Origin: Otis tarda
Lineage: Eukaryota > Chordata > Aves > Otidiformes > Otididae
NCBI GenBank assembly: GCA_026413225.1
Contig: CM048552.1
Location: forward strand, 141,869,053-141,933,052
Length of the DNA stretch: 64,000 bases
Direction of reading: 5' to 3'
Shown here: one piece after another, positions 13,433-24,500 of the stretch
How the letters are laid out: every line of letters starts with the position of its first letter
Position numbering within the stretch: position 1 is the first letter of the stretch
The notes under the pieces: generated by a model
What the model was told of the DNA's origin: nothing
What the model saw: the letters and a program-made list of their open reading frames with translations, nothing else
Databases searched by the model: none
Program-made: the position numbers and the translations under genes

Positions 13433-14325
13433 TAGAATAGAATAGAATAGGACTGTTTCAGTTAGAAGGGAGCTACAACGATCTTCTTGTTCAACTGGCT
13501 GACCAATTCAGGGCTGACCAAGTTAAAGCATGTTGTTAAAGGCAATGTACAAATGCCTTTTAAACACTGCCAGGCTTGGGGCATCAACCACCTCCCTCAG
13601 AAGCTTTACCACCCTCTCAGTAAATAAATGCTTCCTAACGTCCAGTCTAAACCTCACCTGAAGCAGCTTTGAACCATTCCCATCAGTCCTAATACTGGAT
13701 CCCAGGGAGAAGAGATCAGCATCTCCTTCCCCACTTCCCCTCCTCAGGAAGCCATAGAGAGCAAGGAGGTTGCTCCTCAGTGTCCTTTTCTCCAAACCAG
13801 ATAAACACAGAGTCCTTGGCCTCTCCTCACAGGCCATACCTTACAGCCCTTTCACCAGCTTTGTTGCCCTTCTCTGGACACATTTGAGTACCTCCACATC
13901 CTTCTTAAATTGTGGGGCCCAGAGCTGCACACAGTGCTCAAGATGAGGCCTCACAAACTCTGAATACAGCAGACTCTTGACTGGCTGGTTATGCTGTGGT
14001 TATGCTGTGTTTGATACACCCCAAGATGCAGTTTGCCCTCTTGGCTGCCCAGGCATGCTGCTGCCTCCTATTGAGCCTGCTATCAGCCAGCACCCCAGAT
14101 CCCTTTCTGCAGGACTATTCTCCAGCCACTCCTCACCCAACTTATACTTGTGCCCAGCTTTACCTTGTCCTAGGTGCAGGGTCTGTCATTTCAACTTGTT
14201 AAATTTCATCCCATTAACCATAGTCTAATGCTCCCTTCTGTCTAGATCCCTCTGCAAGGCTTCTTGCCTGTCAAGAGAGTCAACAGCACCTCCCAGTTTG
14301 ATATCATCATCATTTCAGCAACGCT
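13433..14325 (-). mobile_element. CR1 LINE, 5'-truncated, about 0.9 kb
   Basis: On the minus strand this reads as a CR1 3' portion. It runs from a degenerate GATGA(T)ACCAAACTGGGAGG segment (plus-strand right edge near 14325) through GGGTGTATCAA, GAGGCCTCATCTTGAGCACTG and GTCCAGAGAAGGGCAACAAAGCT, to the ORF2 end that encodes a LRSNLLALYGFLRR-like and then a VVDAPSLAVFKRHLYIAF-like segment. It closes with GATCGTTGTAGCTCCCTTC and a terminal run of ATTCT units at 13433-13450. The 3' sequence (CCAGTTGAACAAGAAGATCG type) differs from that of the CR1 copies at 6.9 and 18.5 kb, so it belongs to another CR1 subfamily. Stops and indels interrupt ORF2. One open stretch of about 100 codons survives at 13523-13837. 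An 11-bp tandem duplication lies at 13987-14008. Confidence 0.95.
13523..13837 (-). pseudogene. CR1 ORF2 C-terminal remnant
   Basis: This 104-codon open stretch inside the 13.4-14.3 kb CR1 is the degenerate end of the retrotransposon's ORF2, which encodes an endonuclease/reverse transcriptase. Only sequence downstream of the catalytic reverse-transcriptase motifs is present. It shows the family pattern of KRTLRSNLLALYGFLRR followed by a VRFRLDVRKHLFTERVVKLL-type run and a final APSLAVFKRHL segment. The YADD-bearing palm domain and the endonuclease domain are absent. It cannot encode a working enzyme. Confidence 0.8.
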
Positions 14326-15286
14326 TTTGTACTCAGAGAATTGATTCAACATCTTTTTTATTTTCTATTTTTTATCATGTGTAAAACACTGTTTTTCTTT
14401 CCCCTAGTGTTTTTTATGTACAGAATTATTTTACTAACCACATAGATTACTGACTCACTTATAAAAGAAAATTAGTCCTTTAAGGGAATGACCACCTGTT
14501 TCAGCCTTTTCTTCTCCATAATGAAATCAGAGTGAAGAGGTTTTTACAATGAAATTATAACAGCCAAATGATTTCAACTTCTTTTGTTAAAAAATTTAGT
14601 CTTGAGTCTAAACTGTGCTTGAAGAAAATAATACATAATTAAGTGATTTTATTGATGTTTGTAGTAATAAATTGTTAGGAATAAGCATACTTCAGACCAG
14701 ATCCAATTAGTAGGATGTCATGACAGGTAAATATTGAATGGGACCATTATTCAATTGAATGCAGATCTGTCCTTTCTGAAAATTTCCATGCAGACGTGTT
14801 ACAAGGAGATGGGGCATCACTTAGAAATATTTTCTGGTACATTATTTGCTACAGTTGTCGCTATTCTTTAAAGGTTCTGTGGTTGTTTGCTGACATAAAT
14901 ATTAGTGCTTAAGAAGTGTTTAGAACACTTGTTGACTGCTCATCCTGTGCCGCTGTTGGAGAACTCTTATCAGAGGTCACTAAGAAAAGTTGGATATTGA
15001 GAATCTGGAGTGAGGATACTCTGTCTCCTTTCTAAACATAGACCTCTAAAGCAATAAGCTTTCAAGGAAGTTATGAGCTCAGGCAAATGATATCCCTCTG
15101 CTTTACGAGCCTTGTATCCCACAGGATGGCATAATCAGAAAAAAACCCCGTGTCTTATGTCTCGCAAGCCCCATAATGTGTATAAGGGCACATGAATATA
15201 CAAACCAAGAATTTTTAAAGTTATTCACACCTCAAATCAACACAAAAATCAAATACACTTTAATCAAGGTTTCTAATGCCATAGCA
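14326..15286. other. Gene-free AT-rich segment
   Basis: Nothing recognisable lies between the 13.4 kb CR1 and the first solo LTR. The sequence is AT-rich and single-copy in appearance. Confidence 0.6.
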
Positions 15287-15873
15287 TGTCATGGTTCAAC
15301 TCTGGTGGGCAGCTCAGCCCTGCTCAGCTTCTCGCTCACTCCCCCACATTGGGATGGGGGAAAGAATCAGAGGGGTTAAAGTGAGAAATCTCATGGGATG
15401 AGATAAAGACAGTTTAATATGTAGAAAAAAAAGCTGCATGCACAAGCAAAGCAAAATAAGGAATTCATGCACTACTTCCCATCGGCAGGCAGATATTTAG
15501 CAATCCCCTGGAAAGCTGGGCTTCATCACACATAACAGTTCCTTGGGAATACAACTCTCAACTTGCTCTCTTTCTCCTGCTTTCCCCAAAAATTGTCAAT
15601 GAGCACAACATCATATAATATGAGATATGCCTTTAATCAGTCAGGGTCAGATGTCGTAGCCTTGTTCCCTCCCAACTCCTTGTGCACCTCGAGCCTACTC
15701 GCTGGTGGGATGGTGTGAGAAGCAGAAAAGGCCTTGATGCTGTGCAAGCACTGCTCAGAAACAGCTAAAGCATCCCTGTGTTACCAACACTTTTTTGGTC
15801 ACAAATCCAAAATGCAGCTCTGTACTAAGCTGCTGTGAAGAAAGTTAACTCCATCCAACCCAGATCCCATGCA
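15287..15873 (-). mobile_element. Old solo LTR, ERVL-like family
   Basis: It begins TGTCATGGTTCAACTC and shares in order several blocks with the better-preserved LTR at 56.4 kb. These are CTCACTCCCCCACATTGGGAT, then GAGATAAAGACAGTTTAATA, then a stretch with CTCCCAACTCCTTGTGCACC, then AGTTAACTCCATCC close to the right edge. The sense strand is minus, judged by comparison with the second copy, in which a TATA box is readable. On that strand ATTAAA at 15413-15418 is in the position of the polyadenylation signal. Many substitutions and indels, a poor right end and no clear target duplication mark it as an old insertion. No retroviral internal region lies on either side, so it is a solo LTR left by recombination. 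The right boundary is uncertain by about 10 bp. Confidence 0.85.
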
Positions 15874-18546
15874 TGGTGATATCCAAACACAAACATGGAG
15901 ATTTAATTGAAACAGATTATACACTTTTGCTTCAAGCATGTGTATGTGTTAGATATGTTTTGCACTACTACATTGTGGGTATGACAGTTATGGATAGCAA
16001 ACATAATTAGAACAGATATCTAGGGCATTAACTAAAAAAAAACCCCCTAATTAATAAAGAAGGAGTAATGAAAGTCAAAATATTCATTATGAATTATAAG
16101 CAGTTTAAGTCTGATTTAACTTTTCTGCATTTTCTTTGATCAGAATGAGATGAGACTTCTGTCAGATATTCTAAAAAATTCTTGTTACTCAGAAGTGAAG
16201 GCTTGATCTAAATACCGAAGAGAAATCTCCTTGAGTATAAATGACAAATCGAGTTAAATCTAATCTATGAAAGTGCCTTTAATCTGACACTTAGGTAGCT
16301 AAATTTTCTTTATAATCAACATTTTAGAAAGGAATGTTCCTGGCTGTTTCATTTGAGACTCTTGTAGCCTGCATATTTTGGGCAGAACAGATATGGTGAT
16401 GGTCATTGAGTGCTACTCATGCTTGAAATGCCTCCAACAAACTTGAATTTAGGTAGACTGAAGCACTTTGAACTCTGTGGTGTTGACTGAGAGACAGTTT
16501 GCCAAATAGACAGGTAAAAATAACTGACAGGCAACTTTTTGGTAGATGGCAGAAAGGCAAAGCAGATGGAGGACAGGCTTGCCCTTGGCAACTCAAGTGC
16601 AGCACTTAGCAACATCTGAAATGGGAAAGGGTTGTGAATAGCTAGGCTGGATTTCAGGCTGTGGCCTAGGACTGGCACTCCTGCCAGTGGGGATGGACAG
16701 GACGTCTTCAGGGGCTGGAGACTCAGGCTGGGGCATCTCACTGCTTGCAAGTTTCCTTGGGGCTGACTGAAAAACAAAAACAGTAACGAGGGATGAGGGC
16801 CACTCTGGTTTAGTGGCCCTTGGCAAGGGCATCTCTGTCATACTGTTAAGGTATGATAGGCACCCAACAAGATGGTGTCACAACTACTTCTTCTGAACCA
16901 CTGAGGTAACTTACTGAGGCCAATTAACTTGTTGCTGCCTGTGCCAGTGGCAGGAACCTCGGCATCCTCTGTGCTCTGGCAAAAAGAAAAGCCAGAGTGA
17001 GCTAGATTAAAAACTCAAACACTTCTCCTTTCAAATTATAAGCAAGGATGTAGTACATGCCCCTGTGAACTGTGAGGGAATAGCTGATGTCAAAGCACCA
17101 TCTTACTCTGTCCTTTTAGAGATGATAAAGCTGCAAGACTAGTACCCCTCCTAATGAGACTGACAGAGAAAAGTCTGGTTATTGGAGGGAGTGGGGAGAG
17201 AAAAAAGAATGGCTTTGGTAATTAATCCGTTGTTGCTCAGAGATTCCAGTGTCATTCCTTACAGTAACTCCTGCAGGGATACTGTGTTTGGTTGGTAAAA
17301 CTAATAGCAATTTCATGAAGCTAACAGCTCCTAATGCTAATAATAATTCTCTTAAATCTTTGTGGATATATTTGTCCTTGCCTTACTTTTTCATTTTCCA
17401 TTTATTGCAGATACACTTCATGGTCTCTTGTGTCTCAGATTAGTGTTCTGTATTGCCAGAAGATCATTGTTGAGTCTTACTGTGCCTTTTTAGACTGAAA
17501 TATCTGCCTCACACTGTCCTCAGAGACATCAGTAAGAGCAGGAGTAGTCTTTATCTCTGTTTAAATCTATGAAACATGTTTATCTATTTAAATGTTGTTT
17601 ATCAAGGCATTTAGCTTTAGATGTATTTAAAGAATTTAAAAATAAGTATAAAATAGGGGTGAAAATGTGACAGAAATGTCACATTGTGACAGAAATGTGA
17701 CAGAAATGACTTGCCAAGGTCTTTCCAAATGAAGACTGCCTTCCTTTTTCAGCCTTCTCTGAGGCAGACTGAAAACAGAAAGCTTTTGTTCAAAATTCAG
17801 TCCCTTCCCAACTTTGATGGTCTGCTCCACTCTGCAGAACACTGTGAGCTGCAATGCAGCCAGTAACGCCGTGCTGACTGTTGTAGCAGCCTTTTATGTA
17901 TGTGGTACATGAGGTCTGGTAATTCAGATCCTGGAGAAACACTTACGGGGAATGACTCGTACAGTACGATCGTGAAGAAGGAGGAGGGGGCAGCTGAAGG
18001 TAGTGGCAGGCTGCTGATGCCAGTGCTTCTGTGATGCTAACAGTGCAGCATAAGGAAGAGTGGAGAGGCGAACAGAGAGAAATGAAGGGAATAGTCAGAG
18101 AAAAAAAATTTTTGTTTTCAGCATAAGAGGTAAATTATTAGCACTAATGTAATCTCTGCCAGTTCTCAGAACCAGAATTAGCCATGTGCATAGAAACATT
18201 CGTTTTCTAGCTAGTACGACAGTCTTTAACAACTTTTCCCGAAAAAAGGAATATTGGATACAGTGCAGGCATTAGCAAAAATGCAGACATCAAAAGAGTG
18301 CCTCTTAGATGGATACTGTCTAGGGTGAAGTGGCAAGAAAGTGAATGCTTGTTCAATTAATACTTTAAATTTTTAGAACTGTCAGACTGTGGGGAAAAGA
18401 GACAGGTCTCCAGTGAACTCTACCTGGCAGCACTACAGGTGTGTAACAATCAAGTAATGGTTCCTTTAGAATTGTACTGCTTGTTCTGTCACTGCACGTA
18501 CACGTATCCAGGTATCTGGACCAGTAGACCTGGACTGAACAATTTT
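15874..18546. other. Gene-free segment
   Basis: No gene is recognised. Minus-strand open frames at 16403-16841 reach 124 codons but overlap each other in different frames and have no family resemblance that I can name. The only local structure is the small repeat at 17664-17707. Confidence 0.55.
17664..17707. repeat. Short tandem repeat with an embedded perfect hairpin
   Basis: The 11-mer TGTGACAGAAA occurs three times, at 17666-17676, 17685-17695 and 17696-17706. Between the first two copies the sequence reads GTCACATT, so that 17664-17671 (AATGTGAC) and 17678-17685 (GTCACATT) are perfect 8-bp inverted arms around a 6-nt loop. Confidence 0.9.
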
Positions 18547-18741
18547 CATAGAATCATAGAATGGTTTGGGTTGGAAGGGACCTTGAATATCATCTGGTTC
18601 CAACTCCCCTGCCTTGGGTAGAGACACCTTTACTCCTTGTCCTATCACTACATGCCCTTGTCGAAAGTCCTTCTCCAGCTTTCTTGTAGGCCCCCTTTAG
18701 GTACTGAAAGACTCCCATAAGGTCTTCCCAGAGCCTTCTCA
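18547..18741 (-). mobile_element. CR1 LINE, internally deleted 3' fragment
   Basis: The minus-strand reading ends in CTATGATTCTATG at 18547, preceded by CCCTTCCAACCCAAACC, the standard CR1 3' end. Its 5' part corresponds to the ORF2 segment encoding FQYLKGAYKKAGEG. Directly after the equivalent of GTGATAGGACAAGGAGTAA the sequence jumps to the last few dozen bases of the element. The stretch that encodes the final part of ORF2 in other copies (FRLDIRKK..EVVDAPSLE) is therefore missing. This copy is both 5'-truncated near 18741 and internally deleted. It lies head to head with the next CR1. Confidence 0.93.
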
Positions 18742-18816
18742 GTAGCTTGTGTAGAACTGGTTGGTGGCTTCTGTCCAAACCCTAGGGAATAAGCAGATGA
18801 TAAGAGAATCATCATT

Positions 18817-19536
18817 AGGCTGGGTGGAGAATGGACCAAGAGTAGCCCTGAGGAGAAGGACTTGAGGGTACTGGGGGACGAGAAGCTCAACATGAGCCAG
18901 CAATGCATGCTAGCAGCCCAGAAAGCCAACCTCATCCTGGGCTGTTTCAACAGAAACGTGGCCAGCAGGTCAAGGGAGGTGATTCTGCCTCTTCACTCCG
19001 CTCTCGTGAGACCCCACCAGGAGTACTGCATCCAGCTCTGGAGCCCCCATCAGAAGAATGACATGGACCTGTTGGAGAGGGTCCAGAAGAGGGCCACGAA
19101 GATGATCAGAGGACTGGAGCACCTCTCCTCTGAGGACAGGCTGAGAGAGCTGGGGCTGGTCACTTTGGAGAAGAGGAGGCTCCAGGGGGACGTTATAGAG
19201 GTCTTCCAGTACCTCAAGGGTGCCTACAAGAAAGATGGGGAGAAACTCTTTACCAGGCCCTGTTGTGATAGGACAAAGGGTAATGGTCTTAATAGAGGGA
19301 GGCAGATTCAGACTGGATATAAGGAAAAAAATTTTTACAATGAAAGTGGTGGAACACTGGAACAGGTTGTCCAGAGAAGTGGTAGATGCCCCATCCCTGG
19401 AAACATTCAAGGCCAGGTTGGACGGGGCTCTGAGCAACCTGATGCAGTTGGAGATGTCCCTGCTTCTTGTAGGGGGGTTGAGCTAGGTGACCTTTAAAGG
19501 TTCCTTCCAACCCAATCTATTCTATGATTCTATGAT
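18817..19536 (+). mobile_element. CR1 LINE, 5'-truncated, well preserved
   Basis: This CR1 copy of about 720 bp starts within ORF2 at GGCTGGGTGGAGAATGGACC and ends in a TTCCTTCCAACCCAATCTA..CTATGATTCTATGAT terminus at 19536. The similarity of its coding part to the CR1 ORF2 C terminus is high. Its 3' end matches the ATTCTATG class seen at 6.9 kb and in the neighbouring inverted copy. It is 5'-truncated, has no visible target duplication, and faces away from the CR1 at 18547-18741 with about 75 bp of unrelated DNA between their 5' ends. Confidence 0.95.
18819..19486 (+). pseudogene. CR1 ORF2 C-terminal fragment with one frameshift
   Basis: One frame is open from about 18819 and carries the characteristic CR1 ORF2 series LNMSQQCMLAAQKANLILGC, then VRPHQEYCIQLWSPH, then LLERVQKRATKMIRGLEHL and LGLVTLEKRRLQGD. 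At about 19285-19300 the reading shifts to another frame, in which FRLDIRKKIFTMKVVEHWNR and VVDAPSLETFKARLDGAL follow and run to a TAG at 19484-19486. One small indel thus separates two otherwise continuous halves. The region is the part of ORF2 after the reverse-transcriptase catalytic core. The endonuclease and the catalytic aspartates lie upstream and are missing, so the fragment is non-functional. The relatively intact frame suggests a fairly recent insertion. Confidence 0.9.
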
Positions 19537-21567
19537 ACTCATGTTACTGAAACACTACAACATCAGGCATCTTCAGGGTTGGTTGACCAAAGAAACTTAA
19601 ATGTCAAGGCGCTCCTTCATCCCTTGATGTAATTTCCCAGCTGCAGGGAAAGCTGACTAATATCAGGGAAGGTTAAGCTGACACAGGAACACTTTGCTTA
19701 ATCTCTGATTACAGAGTCTTTATTCTCTGTGGCTGAATATATAGCAAACACTAAATTTACTCTTCCAAAAGGGTTATTATAGATTTTTTTTTTATGCATC
19801 TGTATAAAGTGAATTTTTCCTTAATATCATAGTACCACTTGTGTACTTGAGTTATTTCTTAATTTACTTTACTGGGGAAAGATAAAATAGTCTGGAGCAA
19901 TTATTTGCTCTCTCAGTTACTGTTATTGCATCACATCCTTTTCCTTTTAAAACAAAACCCTCTGATTTTTGATAGGGGCATGTGAGCAAGTCATACATTA
20001 GCTGCTAGGAGCATTTGTGAAAAAGGATACAGTGACTGATTTTCTTCACAGGATTAGATTTGTTAACAAGAATGTTAAACTGAACATGCATGTTGGTAAT
20101 GCAAAAAGTACCTTCTTCCATTGGTGGATGTGTTTAGATTCTCATCAGAGACGCTGCAGTGGTTCAACACTACACGGATTCTAATTAAAAATATTGGGAA
20201 AAAAAGATATTTTGTCTTATTTAAGAATGCACTTTTCAGAGTGTTAGGAACTGGTTTAAAATAATAAATTGCCGTTGGATTGGAATGCTGTTTTTTTTTT
20301 TCTGAAAAAAACCTACTGCAAATCAGATTTCACAGACAAATACAGCATTTCTATTTGTTGGCTTCGTGTTAGGTTTGGCAAGAACTACTGCTCTGAAAAA
20401 AAAAATTATGATTAAAAGATATAATAGATCCACATCTAAAAAGGATGATGACAGGACTGCTGATGAGAGCTGTAGTGGCTCAGTGGAGACATCCTGTGTA
20501 AGTAAGTTTAAATTATCCATATATGATTATATATAAATTGAATCTCAGTATTTTTACTTTCTTGAAGCTACAATGTGCAAAATAAACCTAATAAAGGCAG
20601 ATCAAATACTTTTTAAATATATTTCTGGAAAAGAATGGAGATGGACAGCCAAAATATGCTCACAGATTTATGTGATGTTTCTACCAAATGGCATGATTTT
20701 TCCATAAGAAAGCTTGTAAGTTCATAGTTTTAGCACTCAAGCAACGCAATAGTCCTGCGTGATGTGTAGAGCAGAAAGTCAAGGCAGAAGTGATGCAGAG
20801 ACTTGAGACAAAGTTCAGAAGGTAAAGCAGAGATTAGGAGCATATGGCAAGACAGAGACATAAATGTAGGGAAGAAAGTAATGGTTAGGAGACTGGCTGG
20901 ATCACAAAGAAAAGACATGAGGCAGATCTGGTATAGAAAGATAGGCTGGAGCAAAACTGGAGAGCGCCTTGCTGCAAGAGAGTCTTGCTGCAAAAAGCTT
21001 GCATATCTTTCAGCAGGCCACCTTTCCTCCACTTGCATGGAGACCATTCAAGTCCTTCTTTCGTGTTCACCGTGGTAATATCATGGCTCATGGAGAGTTA
21101 TTCATCCAAAGGGACTACTAGTAGTCATGGCCAAACAAACCATATTTGCAATACTCAACACAAGAATAGCTTTAGAGTTGAAAGAGATCATTGTTTAGGG
21201 ACAAACGCTAGGCTCTAAGAAGGAGTGTGGAAGGATGGGCTTAAATATCTGGTGGACAAAAAAGACTTTTTGGGATTTTCCATTCAGACCTAGTAAGTTA
21301 GTAAAAATGTTAAATTTGAACTTATCTGTTTTGCTTCACATGATAGGATCTGAAGGACTTTGTTAACTACTTCTGCATGTGAATGCAGAGAAATTTGGGT
21401 AAGGAAAATATGATCTGGAACCCAAGAATATCTCAAGCTTAACTTTCCTTTGAAGACACAGGAAGCAAAATAAAGAACTGTCCTGGAACTGTGCTGTTCC
21501 CAAACAAGAAATTAAGAGCTCATTTCATTTGTCACACTCTTTTAGTCAAGAGATAGCCTAGAAATTG

Positions 21568-21585
21568 AAAAAAAAAAAAAAAAAA
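21568..21585. repeat. Poly-A run (18 A)
   Basis: An uninterrupted run of 18 A followed by GAAAAACAGG. There is no flanking evidence for a retrocopy. Confidence 0.9.
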
Positions 21586-24500
21586 GAAAAACAGGTGTAA
21601 ATTATTGCATTGTTGGAAGGAGCAAAAACCAGATTACCATATGTATTTACAAAGTATTACAATTAAACAAAGAAACATCAGAACAGAGTGAAAACAAACA
21701 GATACAAAATCAGGCATATTAACATCTTATTGGGAAAAGAATAATTTCAAATTAAACAAAAAACGTTTTACTACATGTTGTTTTTAAGGGAGTAATGGAA
21801 TTTTCACTGTCAAAATAAGAAAGATATCATGTAAATACTAAAAAAATCAATTAATACCTTTTTTCTCAAATAAAAGAAATTTAATTTCCACAGTGTTTCA
21901 CACCATGCTTTTCCCAAAGAACCTTCACTAGAAAGAAATGGAAACAACTGGTGAACATTTCACTTATTTGAAAATCTAGATTCTAGAAAGGTGAGAGTCT
22001 AGAAAGTGCCCTTTCCCATCTACTTAGTTATGATGAATCATTTACTTTTGGATTGTGTAGCTGGCATTTTATGGAGCATCGGAATAGATATAACAGATAT
22101 ATTAACTTGTTGAGCTGAAACAAGGATAATTTCTTTTTTTTTCAATTGGACTTTATTTTAAGCCCATTGAATGAACTAAATATCAGTTGCATGTAAAAGT
22201 CTCATAAAAATAAAATACTGTTTCAAGTACTTAATAAGAACTTACCAAGATAGCTGTGTTTTGCACAGTGTTGAGGCTTTGCTGTGAACAACAGACGTAT
22301 TTTCTCTTTGCCTTGGCCTCTAGTTATCGTTGCTCTTTGCGCAATATTGTTCTAATGCTGTGCTGAAATTCCTGAAAGGATTAATTCCCAGCATGGTGGT
22401 TAATAATGTGTTCCATGACTAATATTTATTTGCAAATAAAATTAATTACATTCACAGTATCTCCAGTTCTACCACCTCTAGTTCTCTACTGGAAATATGA
22501 TTGCAAGAACCTAATGTCTCATACATCTTTGATTGGCAATGTTGTATATGAATGAAGCAACAGTATTACAGAATCAAATAAAATTAAAATAAACCACTTT
22601 GAATATAGTAACTTTTTCGATCTGACAAAATAATTTATCTGCTCTACCTTGATTCCAGCCCTTAGGATATGACTGTTGTGGTCACATCATGATAATGTGT
22701 CTGTCAAACACCACTACCTCCAAACTGTTAGTCTTGTAGCTGAAATGGCTAGGAGTTTTTACCTTCTTCTGAGGTGAAAATGATCAAGAAGATCTTGTGA
22801 ACAGGCTATTCTGGTAAAAGCACATCAGACACAAAATATAAAACTGAAATTTGGGCTACCTTTCAGCAAAACTGAAAAACTGCTGCCATGTTCCTTTTTA
22901 GGTAAAATCTTGAACTGAAGCTTCCTGGCCTAGAAATTACGAAGAGCTTGTTGAGAAAATGCCTGTTTTACAACATATGAATATAGTAAAGCCATGAATT
23001 TTAGATTTAAATTTTCTTTAAAAGATTTTGTAAAGGTGTGGTAGGCAACATAAACTGAATAGCTTATACTGTGAGCATAAAATGAATGCATGACATGAAA
23101 ATGCATGTAAACTTGCTGTTCACAATTTTGAATTGAATGTCACTTTTCTCTGTGCTTAAATCTCCTAATGTTTGGACTTTTAACATGCTGTAAGTACATT
23201 GAATTCATGTGAGTCTGTCAATTAGGATCTTTCAAGAGAGATTTGCTATCGACACTTTAAGAGTTCCAAATTTGAACAGTTCTGATTCAAACAAGTTTGT
23301 CTGACAATGGATGAAAACTACTGGTTAAAAAAGGAAGCTCACTGAAATAGTCAATCATTTCTGTTTGTAGGCCTCTTCAATAGACTGCTTCAAGAGAGCT
23401 TGGCTGCTCTACATTCCATGCCAAAATGGTATTTCAAGCTTGTTGTGTGTTTAGTGGCCTATGTACCTACAGTGTAACCCTATAGTACTCATCAACACTT
23501 GATTTCAGAACAACCAGGATCAGTTCAGATCACTATGGTATGTCTTTTTACTAATATTCAGGCTAGAAATGCAGATTGTGATCTATTTTTTTTCAACAAC
23601 TGTCAGTTATTATTAATGACACCTGGAAAGACCGGTCATCATTACTTTGGATTATACTAATCGGTGTGTAGAAACTGATTAGGACATCCAGCCAGTTACA
23701 CTGGAGAAACCTGACATGAAGAAGAGTAGAAATAGACAGCAGTTGCTTGGATTCATATTTCCCAGTGATACAATGATTATTGATGACTTCTTCCATTACC
23801 TCAAGTTTGTTCAAGAGAGTTGGTACAAATCTGAACAGCTGCATTTGGATTGCTCTTGGCCATTAGAAGTCATTGGTGATTAATTGACTTTAGTTTATGA
23901 ATAGACAGAAAAATTGATACTAGCAACAGTTTTCTGCTGGTAAAATTGTTTGCCTAATCTTGGTATTAAAAAGAGATTTTAATGGAGAGATCATATTAGA
24001 GTCAAGTTGTCAGGTAGCTACCTTGTTTCTGACATTCCCAAAGTCTGAAATTTCAGGTTTTTATAATTTTTTAACAATATTACTTCAGACCACCTGTACT
24101 GACAACTGGCCAGTAGATGTATCAAACATCACATATGAGGTGATTTTTTTTGTAGCAGCTACTGCAAGTAAGTATCTGCCATACACTAAGCATCATCAGA
24201 GATGTTTATTAAGAAAAAAAGAAAAGTCATCTGGTTTGAAGTTTAGAATACTGTCAAGTCATTGCTCAGAAGAGACTGTGTTCAACTTGGAACACTATCT
24301 GAGAGCCAGACATAATGTCTGTAGCTTTTATTAAACTGAATGACATCTGTGATAGGTAGAGTGATAGCTTGCAAGATCTACTCGATCAATGGAAAAATCA
24401 CTTTGAAGAAATTTATTCATATTATCATGCCTCCTATGTGAGCAGGAGGCTTCCCTCAGCCAGAAAGAACATGAGATCACAGTCCACTCCCAGAAATCTG

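Noticed and set aside
16403..16841. Overlapping minus-strand frames of 62-124 codons
   Set aside because: Three frames overlap the same stretch, which reflects local GC content and lack of stops. None shows a motif or a good start context.
23960..24334. 124-codon plus-strand open frame with several cysteines
   Set aside because: It resembles no family I know, has an AT-driven composition and no clear splice signals or promoter. Another frame on the minus strand follows immediately. A frame of this length is expected by chance in 64 kb.
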